Source: Zhongshania aliphaticivorans (GTDB taxonomy: Bacteria > Pseudomonadota > Gammaproteobacteria > Pseudomonadales > Spongiibacteraceae). Taken from it: a stretch of DNA of 64,000 nt. Positions 54,828-63,512 of the stretch are shown in pieces (the first letter of the stretch is position 1; each line of letters starts with the position of its first letter). Location of the stretch: positions 2,759,501 through 2,823,500 of the forward strand of contig NZ_CP014544.1 of the NCBI RefSeq assembly GCF_001586255.1. The letters are read 5' to 3'. The notes under the pieces were generated by a model. It saw nothing but the letters and a program-made list of their open reading frames with translations, did no database searches and was not told where the DNA came from. The translations under genes and the position numbers were made by a program.

Positions 54828-57191
54828 ATGTATAAAAATAAGCCAAGTGTTAGCTTCTCTCTACGGCCACTGGTATTCGGTATATCCGCTGCCTTACTCG
54901 GACCCGCGGCTGCGACCTCAGCCGCCCAGCTCGAGGAGGTCATCGTCACGGCCCAAAAGCGCGCCGAGGACATGCAGACCGTCCCGGTCTCGGTATCTGC
55001 CCTAACAGCCGACCAACTTGCCGATATTGGTTTTAACGACATTAGCGACATCGCCGCGCAAGTGCCGTCGCTTATCGTACTCACCAATATTAGCCCGCTA
55101 GCCACCACCTTCAGAATTCGCAATATCGGCAACGCCGGTAACATTCCCAATTTTGAGCCCGCGACTGGCCTGTTTATCGACGGTGCCTTTCGGTCTCGCT
55201 CAGGCATTGGTATGGGCGACTTGGTAGATGTGAGTTCCGTTGAAGTCTTAAAAGGCCCCCAGAGTACCTTGCACGGTAAAAACGTCACCGCCGGAGTGAT
55301 TAGCGTCGCAACGCAGGGCCCAACTGAAAATTTTGAAGCCATGGCGGAAGTCAGCTTTGGCAGCGATAACCTGAAACAAATAAAAGCCTATGTGAGCGGG
55401 CCCTTTAGCGACTCAGTCGCAGGTCGACTCAGCATCGTCGACACCGGCCGAAGCGAGTTAATTGAGAACGCAGCGGGCCCGAAAAGCGAAGGTTTGAACG
55501 GCTACGCGATTCGCGGCCAGTTGCGCATGGACTTTAGCGACGCCCTGTATGGCCGCCTCATTGTGGGTTACGCCGACAAGGACATGAACACCACAACCGG
55601 TGATGTATTTTTGAGTGACGCCAGCAGGCGAATCTTAGGGAACGCTGGCGCTAGCTTAACCATCCCCAACGACCCCTCTGACAGGCTCATCGAATACAGC
55701 GAAGGCAGCGGCTATATTGGCGATTCCAACGACATTATTTTCACTCTCGAATACAGTGGCGATGGCTATTCATTAACCTCAATAAGCAGTTACGATGACT
55801 ACGACGGCCTGACTATTCTCAGTGATGTCGAGCAGGCGAGCTTACTCCTCGCCGATTTTAACGACCGCCAAGCGGGCGAGTCACTGTCTCAGGAATTCCG
55901 GATCGCATCAGACACCGAAAGCCCGTTCAGCTGGCTCGCGGGTACCTTTGTTTTTACTAATGAGTTCCGTCGCGGCGACAAAGACCTACCTGAGTTCCTC
56001 GCCCAACAAGACATTGAAGAGTATGGCGCAGCACTCGCTGGCGAATTGATCACAAGAGGTGTACTGCCCATTAATCTCTCCCCCCTCGCATTGCCACTAC
56101 TCGGTGTCGAGGGCGATCGAGGCGATTATGACATCACCCAAGACACCGACAGTTTTGGCATATTCACTAAACTCGATTACGAGTTTAGTGATGCTTGGAA
56201 GGCGGCCCTTGGCCTGCGCTATTCCTATGAGAAAAAAGCCGGCGTGGTGATTCAAACCACCGAGCTGTCTGCGCTCGGCTGTGTTCCACCTTTAAATACC
56301 AACCTAATCTGTCTCGTTACCCCAGACGGCAATAATTTCGACGATTCCCAAAGCTTCGACGCCATCACCGGCTCCATATCCAGCAGCTATTTTGTGAATG
56401 CCGACACCATGTTTTACGGTGTGATATCCACCGGCTTTAAAGCGGGTGGTTTCAGCTTACAAAACGGCACCGCGACTGACGAAATGCGTCCCTTCGGTGA
56501 AGAGGAAGTTATCAACTTTGAACTGGGCGCCAAAACCGAGTTCTTAGACCGCCGCGCACGGGTCAACGCGTCGGTGTTCCACACGGAATATAAGAATTTC
56601 CAGAACGCCAGTTTTGCCGGTTTGGTTTTCATCATCAACAATGCTGAACTCGTTACCGTTGACGGTATCGAAGTTGACTCGACCATCATCCTCACCGAGA
56701 ACATGTCGACGACCATCAATTTCGCCTATATCGACACTGTCTTCGACAGCTACGATGGCGGTCAGTGTTACTACGGCCGCGAACCAGATAACGACTTAGG
56801 ACAGTGTATTTTAGATGGCGAGGAGCTGGCCTCCGCCACCAAACTCAAAGGCAATATCGCCATTAACTGGCGCTACCCCTTTGGCAGTGGCGACATCTAC
56901 ACCCGCATGGACTACGCCTACTCCGGCGCCGCCAATGCCAGTTCGGCGCTAGACCCACGCTTTGACCAACCGGCGTCCAATACCCTCAACCTCAGACTCG
57001 GCTGGCGAAATAGCAATATTGACGTCGCCTTCTGGGGACGGAATCTCACCGACGAGATTGATATCGACCAAGTCGCCCCCGCCAATATCTTTACCACTAT
57101 CGACACCCGCGTTGGCTCGCCAGTCGGCTCATACCAAGCCTTTACCAGCCAGCCCTTATCACTGGGCCTAACCGCCCGCTACACTTACTAA
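54828..57191 (+). CDS. TonB-dependent outer-membrane receptor
   Basis: A 787-residue receptor. A signal peptide (about 1-33) precedes the TonB box EEVIVTAQKR (36-45), a plug domain (VEVLKGPQSTLHGKNVTAGV, near 140-160) and a 22-strand barrel ending in an aromatic residue (TARYTY). It imports a bulky ligand across the outer membrane using TonB energy. No iron-siderophore gene is nearby; the neighbouring oxygenases, sulfatase and esterase suggest an organic growth substrate rather than iron. GGA at 7 bases supports the ATG. Confidence 0.95.
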   Translation: MYKNKPSVSFSLRPLVFGISAALLGPAAATSAAQLEEVIVTAQKRAEDMQTVPVSVSALTADQLADIGFNDISDIAAQVPSLIVLTNISPLATTFRIRNIGNAGNIPNFEPATGLFIDGAFRSRSGIGMGDLVDVSSVEVLKGPQSTLHGKNVTAGVISVATQGPTENFEAMAEVSFGSDNLKQIKAYVSGPFSDSVAGRLSIVDTGRSELIENAAGPKSEGLNGYAIRGQLRMDFSDALYGRLIVGYADKDMNTTTGDVFLSDASRRILGNAGASLTIPNDPSDRLIEYSEGSGYIGDSNDIIFTLEYSGDGYSLTSISSYDDYDGLTILSDVEQASLLLADFNDRQAGESLSQEFRIASDTESPFSWLAGTFVFTNEFRRGDKDLPEFLAQQDIEEYGAALAGELITRGVLPINLSPLALPLLGVEGDRGDYDITQDTDSFGIFTKLDYEFSDAWKAALGLRYSYEKKAGVVIQTTELSALGCVPPLNTNLICLVTPDGNNFDDSQSFDAITGSISSSYFVNADTMFYGVISTGFKAGGFSLQNGTATDEMRPFGEEEVINFELGAKTEFLDRRARVNASVFHTEYKNFQNASFAGLVFIINNAELVTVDGIEVDSTIILTENMSTTINFAYIDTVFDSYDGGQCYYGREPDNDLGQCILDGEELASATKLKGNIAINWRYPFGSGDIYTRMDYAYSGAANASSALDPRFDQPASNTLNLRLGWRNSNIDVAFWGRNLTDEIDIDQVAPANIFTTIDTRVGSPVGSYQAFTSQPLSLGLTARYTY

Positions 57192-57211
57192 ACCGGTCAG
57201 CAATCACAACA

Positions 57212-57233
57212 CAGGCAGCCTTACGGCTGCCTG
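57212..57233. terminator. bidirectional hairpin between receptor and LysR genes
   Basis: CAGGCAGCC (57212-57220), loop TTAC, and GGCTGCCTG (57225-57233) form a perfect 9-bp stem in the 45-base convergent gap. ACA and TGT could extend it after a bulge. No T-run, but the position suits a shared transcription end. Confidence 0.6.
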
Positions 57234-57236
57234 CTG

Positions 57237-58145
57237 TCAAACACACTCCATGATCAATGCTTTTAGCCAGTTGTGGCCCTTGTCTTGGCTCATGGCCCGG
57301 TGCCAAATTAAATAGATTGGCAGCGACGGTAAGTCGAGGGGCAGCTTAAATATTTTTAGCCGGTCTTTATACAAAAAGAACTCCGCCATTGGCCTAGGAA
57401 CAATAGCAATACCGTCAGACTGCATCACCACCGTTGGCACCGCAATATACTGATTTACTTCGGTGAGTATCTTGCGAATGCCGCCCTGCTCTTCCATAAA
57501 CTGCTGAAGCGGCTCACGGCGCTCGCTGCCAAAACTCATGACGATGTGCTTTTCACCGAAAAACTGCTTGGTACTAATCGACAACTTTGCGCCTAAGCGG
57601 GGATGATCACGGCGGGCAATTACCACAATTTCTTCCGGTTTGAATTCGCAGTAATCCAAACGTTTGTCCTGGGGCGAGACAAAGTCAAAACAAAAATCGA
57701 TCTTGCCGTCCTTAAGTGATTCAAGGCCGGTTTCCTGGTCATCTAAGTGGGAGTATATGCTGATATCGGTTTGCACCTGATTTACTTTTTCAAGAATACG
57801 CGGCAATAAATTCAACTCACCGTAACGGCCAAAGGCAATTTTAAATACGCGATCAGACTCCGTCGGCTCAAAATGCTTATTCGAATCAAGCGTGTCGCGG
57901 ATTTTAAGCAAAACCTCTTGAATCGGCCCCGCTATTTCAAGGGCTCGCGCTGTGGGCTTCATACCGTTGCGGGTGCGAATAAACAGCTCGTCGTCAAAGG
58001 TCTGCCGCAGTCGCTTAAGCGCATGGCTAGTCGCGGGTTGGGTCATATGCAGCTGCTGCGCCGCCTTAGACATTTGGCCGTGACTCATTATCGCGTCAAA
58101 GATGGTGAGTAGATTGAGATCAACCGAACGTAAATTAAGCTTCAT
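57237..58145 (-). CDS. LysR-family transcriptional regulator
   Basis: A 302-residue regulator. The winged helix-turn-helix (about 4-65) reads NLLTIFDAIMSHGQMSKAAQ and ATSHALKRLRQTFDDELFIR; the remainder is a periplasmic-binding-like effector domain. The DNA-binding part resembles NodD/aromatic-degradation-type LysR proteins. It diverges from the hydroxylase gene with two palindromes between them, so it probably controls the downstream catabolic run and itself. The ATG at 58145 is chosen over a GTG three codons upstream; neither has a strong ribosome site. Confidence 0.93.
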   Translation of the reverse strand: MKLNLRSVDLNLLTIFDAIMSHGQMSKAAQQLHMTQPATSHALKRLRQTFDDELFIRTRNGMKPTARALEIAGPIQEVLLKIRDTLDSNKHFEPTESDRVFKIAFGRYGELNLLPRILEKVNQVQTDISIYSHLDDQETGLESLKDGKIDFCFDFVSPQDKRLDYCEFKPEEIVVIARRDHPRLGAKLSISTKQFFGEKHIVMSFGSERREPLQQFMEEQGGIRKILTEVNQYIAVPTVVMQSDGIAIVPRPMAEFFLYKDRLKIFKLPLDLPSLPIYLIWHRAMSQDKGHNWLKALIMECV

Positions 58146-58175
58146 GCATATCACTTATGCTTTTATTGAATTGTA

Positions 58176-58194
58176 CTAATATTAGCAAATTGCT
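58176..58194. promoter_or_regulatory. candidate LysR operator
   Basis: Between the LysR and hydroxylase starts lie CTAATATTAG (58176-58185), a perfect 10-bp palindrome, and AGCAA-A-TTGCT (58184-58194), a 5-1-5 palindrome overlapping it by two bases. LysR regulators usually bind such AT-rich dyads in the divergent gap. Confidence 0.45.
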
Positions 58195-58206
58195 TAAGGT
58201 CTCACC

Positions 58207-59109
58207 ATGGCAACAGTGTTTGAGACGAGACCGAGGCCCGAAATGGACAATGTGGAGAATGGCTATACCAATTGGTCACTCGGGGTGATTGTTTTTTTCA
58301 TCTTGTATGAAATAGCCAAAGGCGCCACCAAAAATGGTAAAAAAATTGGCAAAGACTGGCAGATGCTGGGCATCGCCGTTACCTGGCTACATTTTATAGA
58401 GCGGCCGCTGCTGATCCTGTGTAGTTTTGGCCTCTTCACTTTATTCATGCCAGGCCATGCTGGCGCCTTGGCATGGCTTGACGATCAGTACCTCCTCGTC
58501 GGTGTTATTAGCTTTGTCATGATTGATGAGTTATTACATGGCTGGGTACATAATTTTTCTCACTCACGCACCCCAGAAAACACCATGCTCGCCAAATTAC
58601 AGCGCTGGTATAAAGTGACCCACCGAACCCACCATTTACACGGCGGCGCCGATAATCGCGGCGAGCTAGGTGTAAGCCAAACCATTGTGGTCGGCTGGGG
58701 CTGGGCTTTTACCCTACCCAATTACTGGTTTGGTTATCTGTGCCTATATCTTGGTCTATTCCATGTCTGGGCGATTGGCACTGCCATTAAGAGTATTTGG
58801 GGAATCCACACCCACGCCAACCTCGACTACGATTTAAAACTGCTCAACCACCCAAATCCGATCATCTCGAAAACCATGTATGCGCTATGCCATGTTTTGA
58901 CCTTTCCCACCCAGCACCATCACCATCACAGCCGCAGCCCCACCTCGGCCTGCAATCTACAAAATATGCTGGCACTCTACGATTGGCTGCTCTGGAAAAA
59001 ACTCGCCATTGAATTTGAGCGCCCTAAAATCTACGGCTGGCGCAAAAATGAAAAAGAAGAAAACAGCGTGCTCTACCGTTACTTTTATCGGCCGCTCAAC
59101 AAGGGCTAG
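58207..59109 (+). CDS. fatty acid hydroxylase/sterol desaturase-superfamily membrane protein
   Basis: A 300-residue membrane protein with the diiron histidine boxes of this superfamily: HGWVH (111-115, plus H119), HRTHH (139-143), HTH (201-203) and a run QHHHHHS (236-242). Hydrophobic segments occur near 23-38, 55-81, 97-110 and 158-200. The family hydroxylates or desaturates aliphatic or sterol substrates with O2. The start has AAGG at 7 bases. It is the first gene of the plus-strand catabolic run, divergent from LysR. Substrate is not readable. Confidence 0.88.
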   Translation: MATVFETRPRPEMDNVENGYTNWSLGVIVFFILYEIAKGATKNGKKIGKDWQMLGIAVTWLHFIERPLLILCSFGLFTLFMPGHAGALAWLDDQYLLVGVISFVMIDELLHGWVHNFSHSRTPENTMLAKLQRWYKVTHRTHHLHGGADNRGELGVSQTIVVGWGWAFTLPNYWFGYLCLYLGLFHVWAIGTAIKSIWGIHTHANLDYDLKLLNHPNPIISKTMYALCHVLTFPTQHHHHHSRSPTSACNLQNMLALYDWLLWKKLAIEFERPKIYGWRKNEKEENSVLYRYFYRPLNKG

Positions 59110-59176
59110 CAATACACCCTCAAAAATAACGCCCTAAAACGACTATAACGCGGGCCAGAATTGGATTGATAGAATA

Positions 59177-60658
59177 ATGGATACGTCGACAACAAAGACT
59201 TCTGCAGAGAACAAAATTGCGTTTCACGAGACCATTGTTATCGGCGCGGGCGTTTCCGGCATTTGCGCGGCAATCAAACTCCGTGAAGCCAAGGTCGATT
59301 TTATTGTGCTGGAAAAAGCCCAGGAAGTCGGTGGCGTCTGGCGCGAGAACATCTATCCCGACTGCGCCTGCGATGTGCCTTCGGCCTTGTATTCATACTC
59401 CTTTGCGCCCAACCCGAACTGGAGCCGTGTTTTTGCCAGCCAAGAAGAAATAAAGGCCTACACCCAAGACACCGTAAAACGCTTTGCTGTTGACGAGCAC
59501 ATCCACTTCAACTGTGCCCTTAGCAAGTGCGAGTGGCTGGAAGCCGATAAATGCTGGCAATTGGAAACCAGCGGCGGCGTGTATCGCGCACGCTTTGTGA
59601 TTATGGCCTGCGGACCAATGCACATACCCTTAATACCGCATATTAAGGGCATCGAGACTTTTCCGGGAACTTCATTCCATTCGGCAACGTGGGATGCAGA
59701 TTACGATTTGAGCGGCAAGCGCGTTGCGGTCATCGGCTCCGGCGGCTCGGCCATTCAGTTTTTACCCGCGATCCAGCGCAAGGTAACAAAAATCACGCTA
59801 TTCCAACGCACGCCGCCTTGGGTGCTGCCCAAAGTCGACACCAAGATATCGGATCGCTGGCGGACTATTTTTACGCGCCTCCCCTTTACTCAAAAATTAT
59901 TCAGAAAAATACTTTTTTTCCAGTTTGAATTTCTCAATCACAATCTCAAAAACAAATGGTTCTCCCAACGTTTAGAAACAGCGGCGGTCAAACACATTGC
60001 CCGAGGCGTCAAAGATGAGGCCCTGCGAAAAAAACTGAAGCCCGATTATTCACTCGGCTGCAAACGTATATTACTGTCAAACAACTGGTATAAAGCCCTA
60101 GGCAAAGACAATGTCGAAGTAGTATCGGGCATCACTGAAATCCAAGGCAATAAGCTCATTGCCAGTGACGGTTCCAGCTGCGAAGTCGACGTGATTATTT
60201 ACGGCACCGGCTTTGAGGTTTCCGACCCACCCATTGGCAAACTTATCTATGGTCGCAATGGCCGCAGTCTGTCTGAGCAATGGGTGGGGTCACCGTCGGC
60301 CTACTTAGGCACCATGGCCGAAGACTGCCCCAACTTGTTTTTAACCTTAGGCCCCAACCTCTACACCTACACCTCGGCCTTTGTGATTATTGAAGCCCAG
60401 GTGAAATATATTCTCAGCGCCATCACCAAGGCCCGCAAAAAGAAAATTGCGACAATTTCTGTTGATGGCGACACCAGCGCAAAACTCAATAAAGACCTAC
60501 AAAATGCCCTGCAAGGCACGGTTTGGAACAGTGGCTGTGCCAGTTATTTTATTGATAAGACCGGCCGCAATAGCGTCAATTGGCCCTGGACAACCATGAA
60601 AATGCAGCGCCGTTTAAGCAAGATTAAGCTGTCTGAATTCCAAATAGAGAAGCACTGA
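59177..60658 (+). CDS. flavin-binding monooxygenase, Baeyer-Villiger type
   Basis: A 493-residue class B flavoprotein. The FAD Rossmann motif GAGVSG is at 23-28, VGGVWRENIYPDCACDVPS follows (51-69), the Baeyer-Villiger fingerprint FPGTSFHSATWD is at 162-173, and the NADPH motif GSGGSA at 187-192. Baeyer-Villiger enzymes insert oxygen next to a ketone to give an ester or lactone. A neighbouring esterase gene would then cleave it. The stop TGA overlaps the sulfatase ATG (TGATG). N-hydroxylation or sulfoxidation remain possible. Confidence 0.9.
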   Translation: MDTSTTKTSAENKIAFHETIVIGAGVSGICAAIKLREAKVDFIVLEKAQEVGGVWRENIYPDCACDVPSALYSYSFAPNPNWSRVFASQEEIKAYTQDTVKRFAVDEHIHFNCALSKCEWLEADKCWQLETSGGVYRARFVIMACGPMHIPLIPHIKGIETFPGTSFHSATWDADYDLSGKRVAVIGSGGSAIQFLPAIQRKVTKITLFQRTPPWVLPKVDTKISDRWRTIFTRLPFTQKLFRKILFFQFEFLNHNLKNKWFSQRLETAAVKHIARGVKDEALRKKLKPDYSLGCKRILLSNNWYKALGKDNVEVVSGITEIQGNKLIASDGSSCEVDVIIYGTGFEVSDPPIGKLIYGRNGRSLSEQWVGSPSAYLGTMAEDCPNLFLTLGPNLYTYTSAFVIIEAQVKYILSAITKARKKKIATISVDGDTSAKLNKDLQNALQGTVWNSGCASYFIDKTGRNSVNWPWTTMKMQRRLSKIKLSEFQIEKH

Positions 60659-62469
60659 TGAAGCCTGCACGCTGGCCCACGAACAAGCTCGCTTTAGCCT
60701 GGCTTGGTCTTAGCTTTAGCATTGGCATAGCCAACGCTCGCGCCGCGCAAATAGATGAACTTAATAGCACAGCTGCTACCACGCCGCCGAATATCGTCCT
60801 TATTCTCGCCGACGATCTCGGCTTTAGCGACACCGCACCCTACGGCAGTGAAATTCAAACCCCCACTATCTCAGCCCTCGCTGAGATGGGCATGCAATTC
60901 ACCAACTATCATACCGCCGCGAATTGCGCGCCCTCACGGGCAATGCTACTCACCGGCGTCGACAGCCACCGCAACGGCGTGCCCAATATCCCAGAGACCA
61001 TCCCTCCGGAGCAAAAACGTCATCCCCACTATCAGGGCACCCTAGACACCAAGCTGCTTACCATCGCCGAGGCATTGCAGTCGGCGGGTTACCACACCTA
61101 TATGGCGGGTAAATGGCATCTGGGTAATACGCCCGAGCAATTGCCCAGCCAGCGCGGCTTCGAGCGAAGCTTTGCGCTTGGCGCAACCGGTGCCGACAAC
61201 TGGGAGGACAAACCCTACCTGCCGATTTACGACCGCGCCGAATGGTTCGCCGATGGCAAAGAGGCCTCGCTACCAGACAAATTTTATTCATCGGAATTTC
61301 TGGTGGATAAAGCCATAGAATTTATCGACTCAAATATTGCGGATGCAAAACCCTTCTTTGCCTACATTCCCTTTCAGGCGGTACACATCCCCGTGCAAGC
61401 GCCCCAGGAATTCACCGACAAATACGCGGATGCCTACCACGATGGCTGGCAAGCACTGCGCGAAGCGCGGCAGGCAAAGGTCAAGGCGCTGGGCATCGTG
61501 CCAATGAACAGTAATATGGTGCAAATGAGCACTATGGGCGACTGGGATGCGCAGACAGAAGAACAAAAACGCTATCAAGCAAAACGCATGGCCGTGTATG
61601 CGGGCATGGTCGACGCTATGGATTTTCACATCGGTCGCCTCGTCGCGCATTTAAAAACGATAGGTGAATTTGACAATACCGTGTTTATTTTTACCTCCGA
61701 TAACGGCAGCGAAGCCACCGGCCACAATAACTCCCGTAACCTCTACGGCCGCGCGCTGGTTAAGTTTCTTGGCTACCGCAACGACTACGAAACCCTTGGC
61801 CTAAAAGGCAGCATGAATACCATTGGTCCGAGCTTTGCCAGCGCCGCGGCCTCACCGCTAGCCTTCTATAAATTTTACGCCGGAGAAGGCGGTATGCGGG
61901 TGCCGCTTATCGTCGCCGGTAAACCTCTGCAATTAAAACAAAAGACCATCAGCACTAGCTTCAGCTTTGTTACCGATATTACACCGACCATTATCGAGAT
62001 TGCCGGCACCGAAATTGCTAGCGACGCCAAGAAACTCATCATAGGCCGGAGCCTGCTACCCCATATTAAAGGCGAGGCCGAAACTGTCTACGGCCCAGAC
62101 GACGCCGTGGGTTATGAGCTAGGCGGCAACGCGGCGCTGTTTCGCGGCGATTACAAACTGGTCAAAATCAACGGCAAGATCGCCGACGGCCAATGGCATT
62201 TATACAATATTGCCGAAGACCCCGGCGAGACCAAGGACCTAAGCAAGGCAATGCCGGAACTACGCGCCGCGATGCTGGTTCAATACCAGCAGTACGCCAA
62301 AGAAAATCAGGTCTTAGACATGCCCGCGGGCTACGACCACGAGCGGCAAGCCATCATTAACGGCATCAACGCCCGACTACCCAATCTGGGGCTTTACGCT
62401 AGTGTTATCAGCGCCCTAGTAATACTCTTGCTGACAGTAAGAATATTTCGTACCCGCCGCAGGCAGTAG
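60658..62469 (+). CDS. exported type I sulfatase with C-terminal membrane anchor
   Basis: A 603-residue alkaline-phosphatase-fold sulfatase. A signal peptide ends near ANARA-AQ (residue 29-31). ADDLGFSD provides the metal aspartates (D52, D53), and NCAPSRAMLLTG gives C90 as the formylglycine precursor in the CxPSR motif. AGKWHLG (150-156) and TSDNGSE complete the site. A hydrophobic C-terminal segment (about 578-597, followed by RTRRRQ) should anchor it to the inner membrane. It hydrolyses sulfate esters in the periplasm; no formylglycine-generating enzyme gene is in the window. Coupled to the monooxygenase gene by a one-base overlap. Confidence 0.92.
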   Translation: MKPARWPTNKLALAWLGLSFSIGIANARAAQIDELNSTAATTPPNIVLILADDLGFSDTAPYGSEIQTPTISALAEMGMQFTNYHTAANCAPSRAMLLTGVDSHRNGVPNIPETIPPEQKRHPHYQGTLDTKLLTIAEALQSAGYHTYMAGKWHLGNTPEQLPSQRGFERSFALGATGADNWEDKPYLPIYDRAEWFADGKEASLPDKFYSSEFLVDKAIEFIDSNIADAKPFFAYIPFQAVHIPVQAPQEFTDKYADAYHDGWQALREARQAKVKALGIVPMNSNMVQMSTMGDWDAQTEEQKRYQAKRMAVYAGMVDAMDFHIGRLVAHLKTIGEFDNTVFIFTSDNGSEATGHNNSRNLYGRALVKFLGYRNDYETLGLKGSMNTIGPSFASAAASPLAFYKFYAGEGGMRVPLIVAGKPLQLKQKTISTSFSFVTDITPTIIEIAGTEIASDAKKLIIGRSLLPHIKGEAETVYGPDDAVGYELGGNAALFRGDYKLVKINGKIADGQWHLYNIAEDPGETKDLSKAMPELRAAMLVQYQQYAKENQVLDMPAGYDHERQAIINGINARLPNLGLYASVISALVILLLTVRIFRTRRRQ

Positions 62470-62505
62470 TAGGCCATACCCGAATTCGACACTTGAGGTT
62501 TCAAT

Positions 62506-63411
62506 ATGAGCTGGCAGAATTTTATTCTCAGCGCTGTCATCCGCCGCCGCCAACGGGGCACAATGAAATTAACGCCGGAGCACAGATTCAAGCGTCAAAG
62601 AAAGTTTATGGCGATGGCTATCGGCAAGCCCAACCCCGCAGTTACCAGCAAGGCAGATAAGATCAGCGGCGTCGCGGTCGAGTGGCTCGTACCCAAGGGG
62701 GTCGACAGTAGCCCGCATGCGCCAGTGTGCGTTTACTACCACGGCGGCGCCTTTATTATGGGCGGCATGAATAGCCACCGCCAAATGTGCAGCCAACTTG
62801 CGGTAGACGCGAATATCGCGGTGCTCATGGTCGACTACCGGCTCGCCCCCGAACACCCCTACCCAGCCGCAACTGAAGATGCCGTCGCGGTCTATTTGGC
62901 ACTGATCAACGCGGGCTATTCAGCGGCTAAAATAATCATTGCGGGCGACAGTGCAGGCGGTAATCTGGCGCTCACCACTCTGCAAAAGCTGCGTAACGAA
63001 GATCAGCCGAGCCCGGCCGGCGCCATACTGTATTCACCATGGTTAGATTTAAGCCATAACAGTGAATCCTTCACGAGCAATTCGCACAGCGATGTACTAC
63101 TGAACAAAACCCTGCTCGACGAAGCCGTGGCCTTGTACGCCCCCAACATATCCCGAGATGACCCCCGTATTTCGCCACTGTTCGGCAATGTCGCTGGGCT
63201 GCCACCGCTATTCATTATTGCCAGCGGCGCCGAAGTATTACTGGATGACGCCACGCGCCTGCAGCAAATGGTGGAACGTCAAAACGGTTATAGCACCTAC
63301 CTGGAATGGCCAAAACCACCCCATGCCTTTCCCGTAATGAGCCAATTTTTACCGGAAGCGCGAGCAGCCCTAAAACAGTCAGCCGCCTTTATTAGCAAGC
63401 ATATTGCCTAA
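62506..63411 (+). CDS. alpha/beta hydrolase fold-3 (HSL-family) esterase
   Basis: A 301-residue HSL-type hydrolase. YYHGGAFIMGG puts the oxyanion HGG at 79-81, GDSAGG holds the nucleophile S149, the acid is probably E243 or D247 in GAEVLLDDA, and H273 in PPHAFP completes the triad. The family cleaves short acyl esters and lactones, with some acting on steroid or terpene esters. GAGG at 8 bases supports the ATG. It follows the sulfatase by 36 bases and could hydrolyse the ester made by the monooxygenase; this is inference. Confidence 0.9.
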   Translation: MSWQNFILSAVIRRRQRGTMKLTPEHRFKRQRKFMAMAIGKPNPAVTSKADKISGVAVEWLVPKGVDSSPHAPVCVYYHGGAFIMGGMNSHRQMCSQLAVDANIAVLMVDYRLAPEHPYPAATEDAVAVYLALINAGYSAAKIIIAGDSAGGNLALTTLQKLRNEDQPSPAGAILYSPWLDLSHNSESFTSNSHSDVLLNKTLLDEAVALYAPNISRDDPRISPLFGNVAGLPPLFIIASGAEVLLDDATRLQQMVERQNGYSTYLEWPKPPHAFPVMSQFLPEARAALKQSAAFISKHIA

Positions 63412-63512
63412 GCAAAATCCCCACTTTCGTCGACGGCCACGCTTCCATAATGAGACTACCTGCTATATATTGGCACATTAAGTGTCATTATATGAGCCAG
63501 ACGGATCACATC

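Noticed and set aside
54758-55342. A 194-codon minus-strand frame over the start of the TonB receptor gene
   Set aside because: It is antisense to the signal peptide and plug domain of a clearly coding receptor; low-complexity Ser/Ala-rich product.
58916-58934. The CACCATCACCATCAC run in the hydroxylase gene as a cloning tag
   Set aside because: It encodes the expected third histidine box position of the superfamily within an uninterrupted natural gene.
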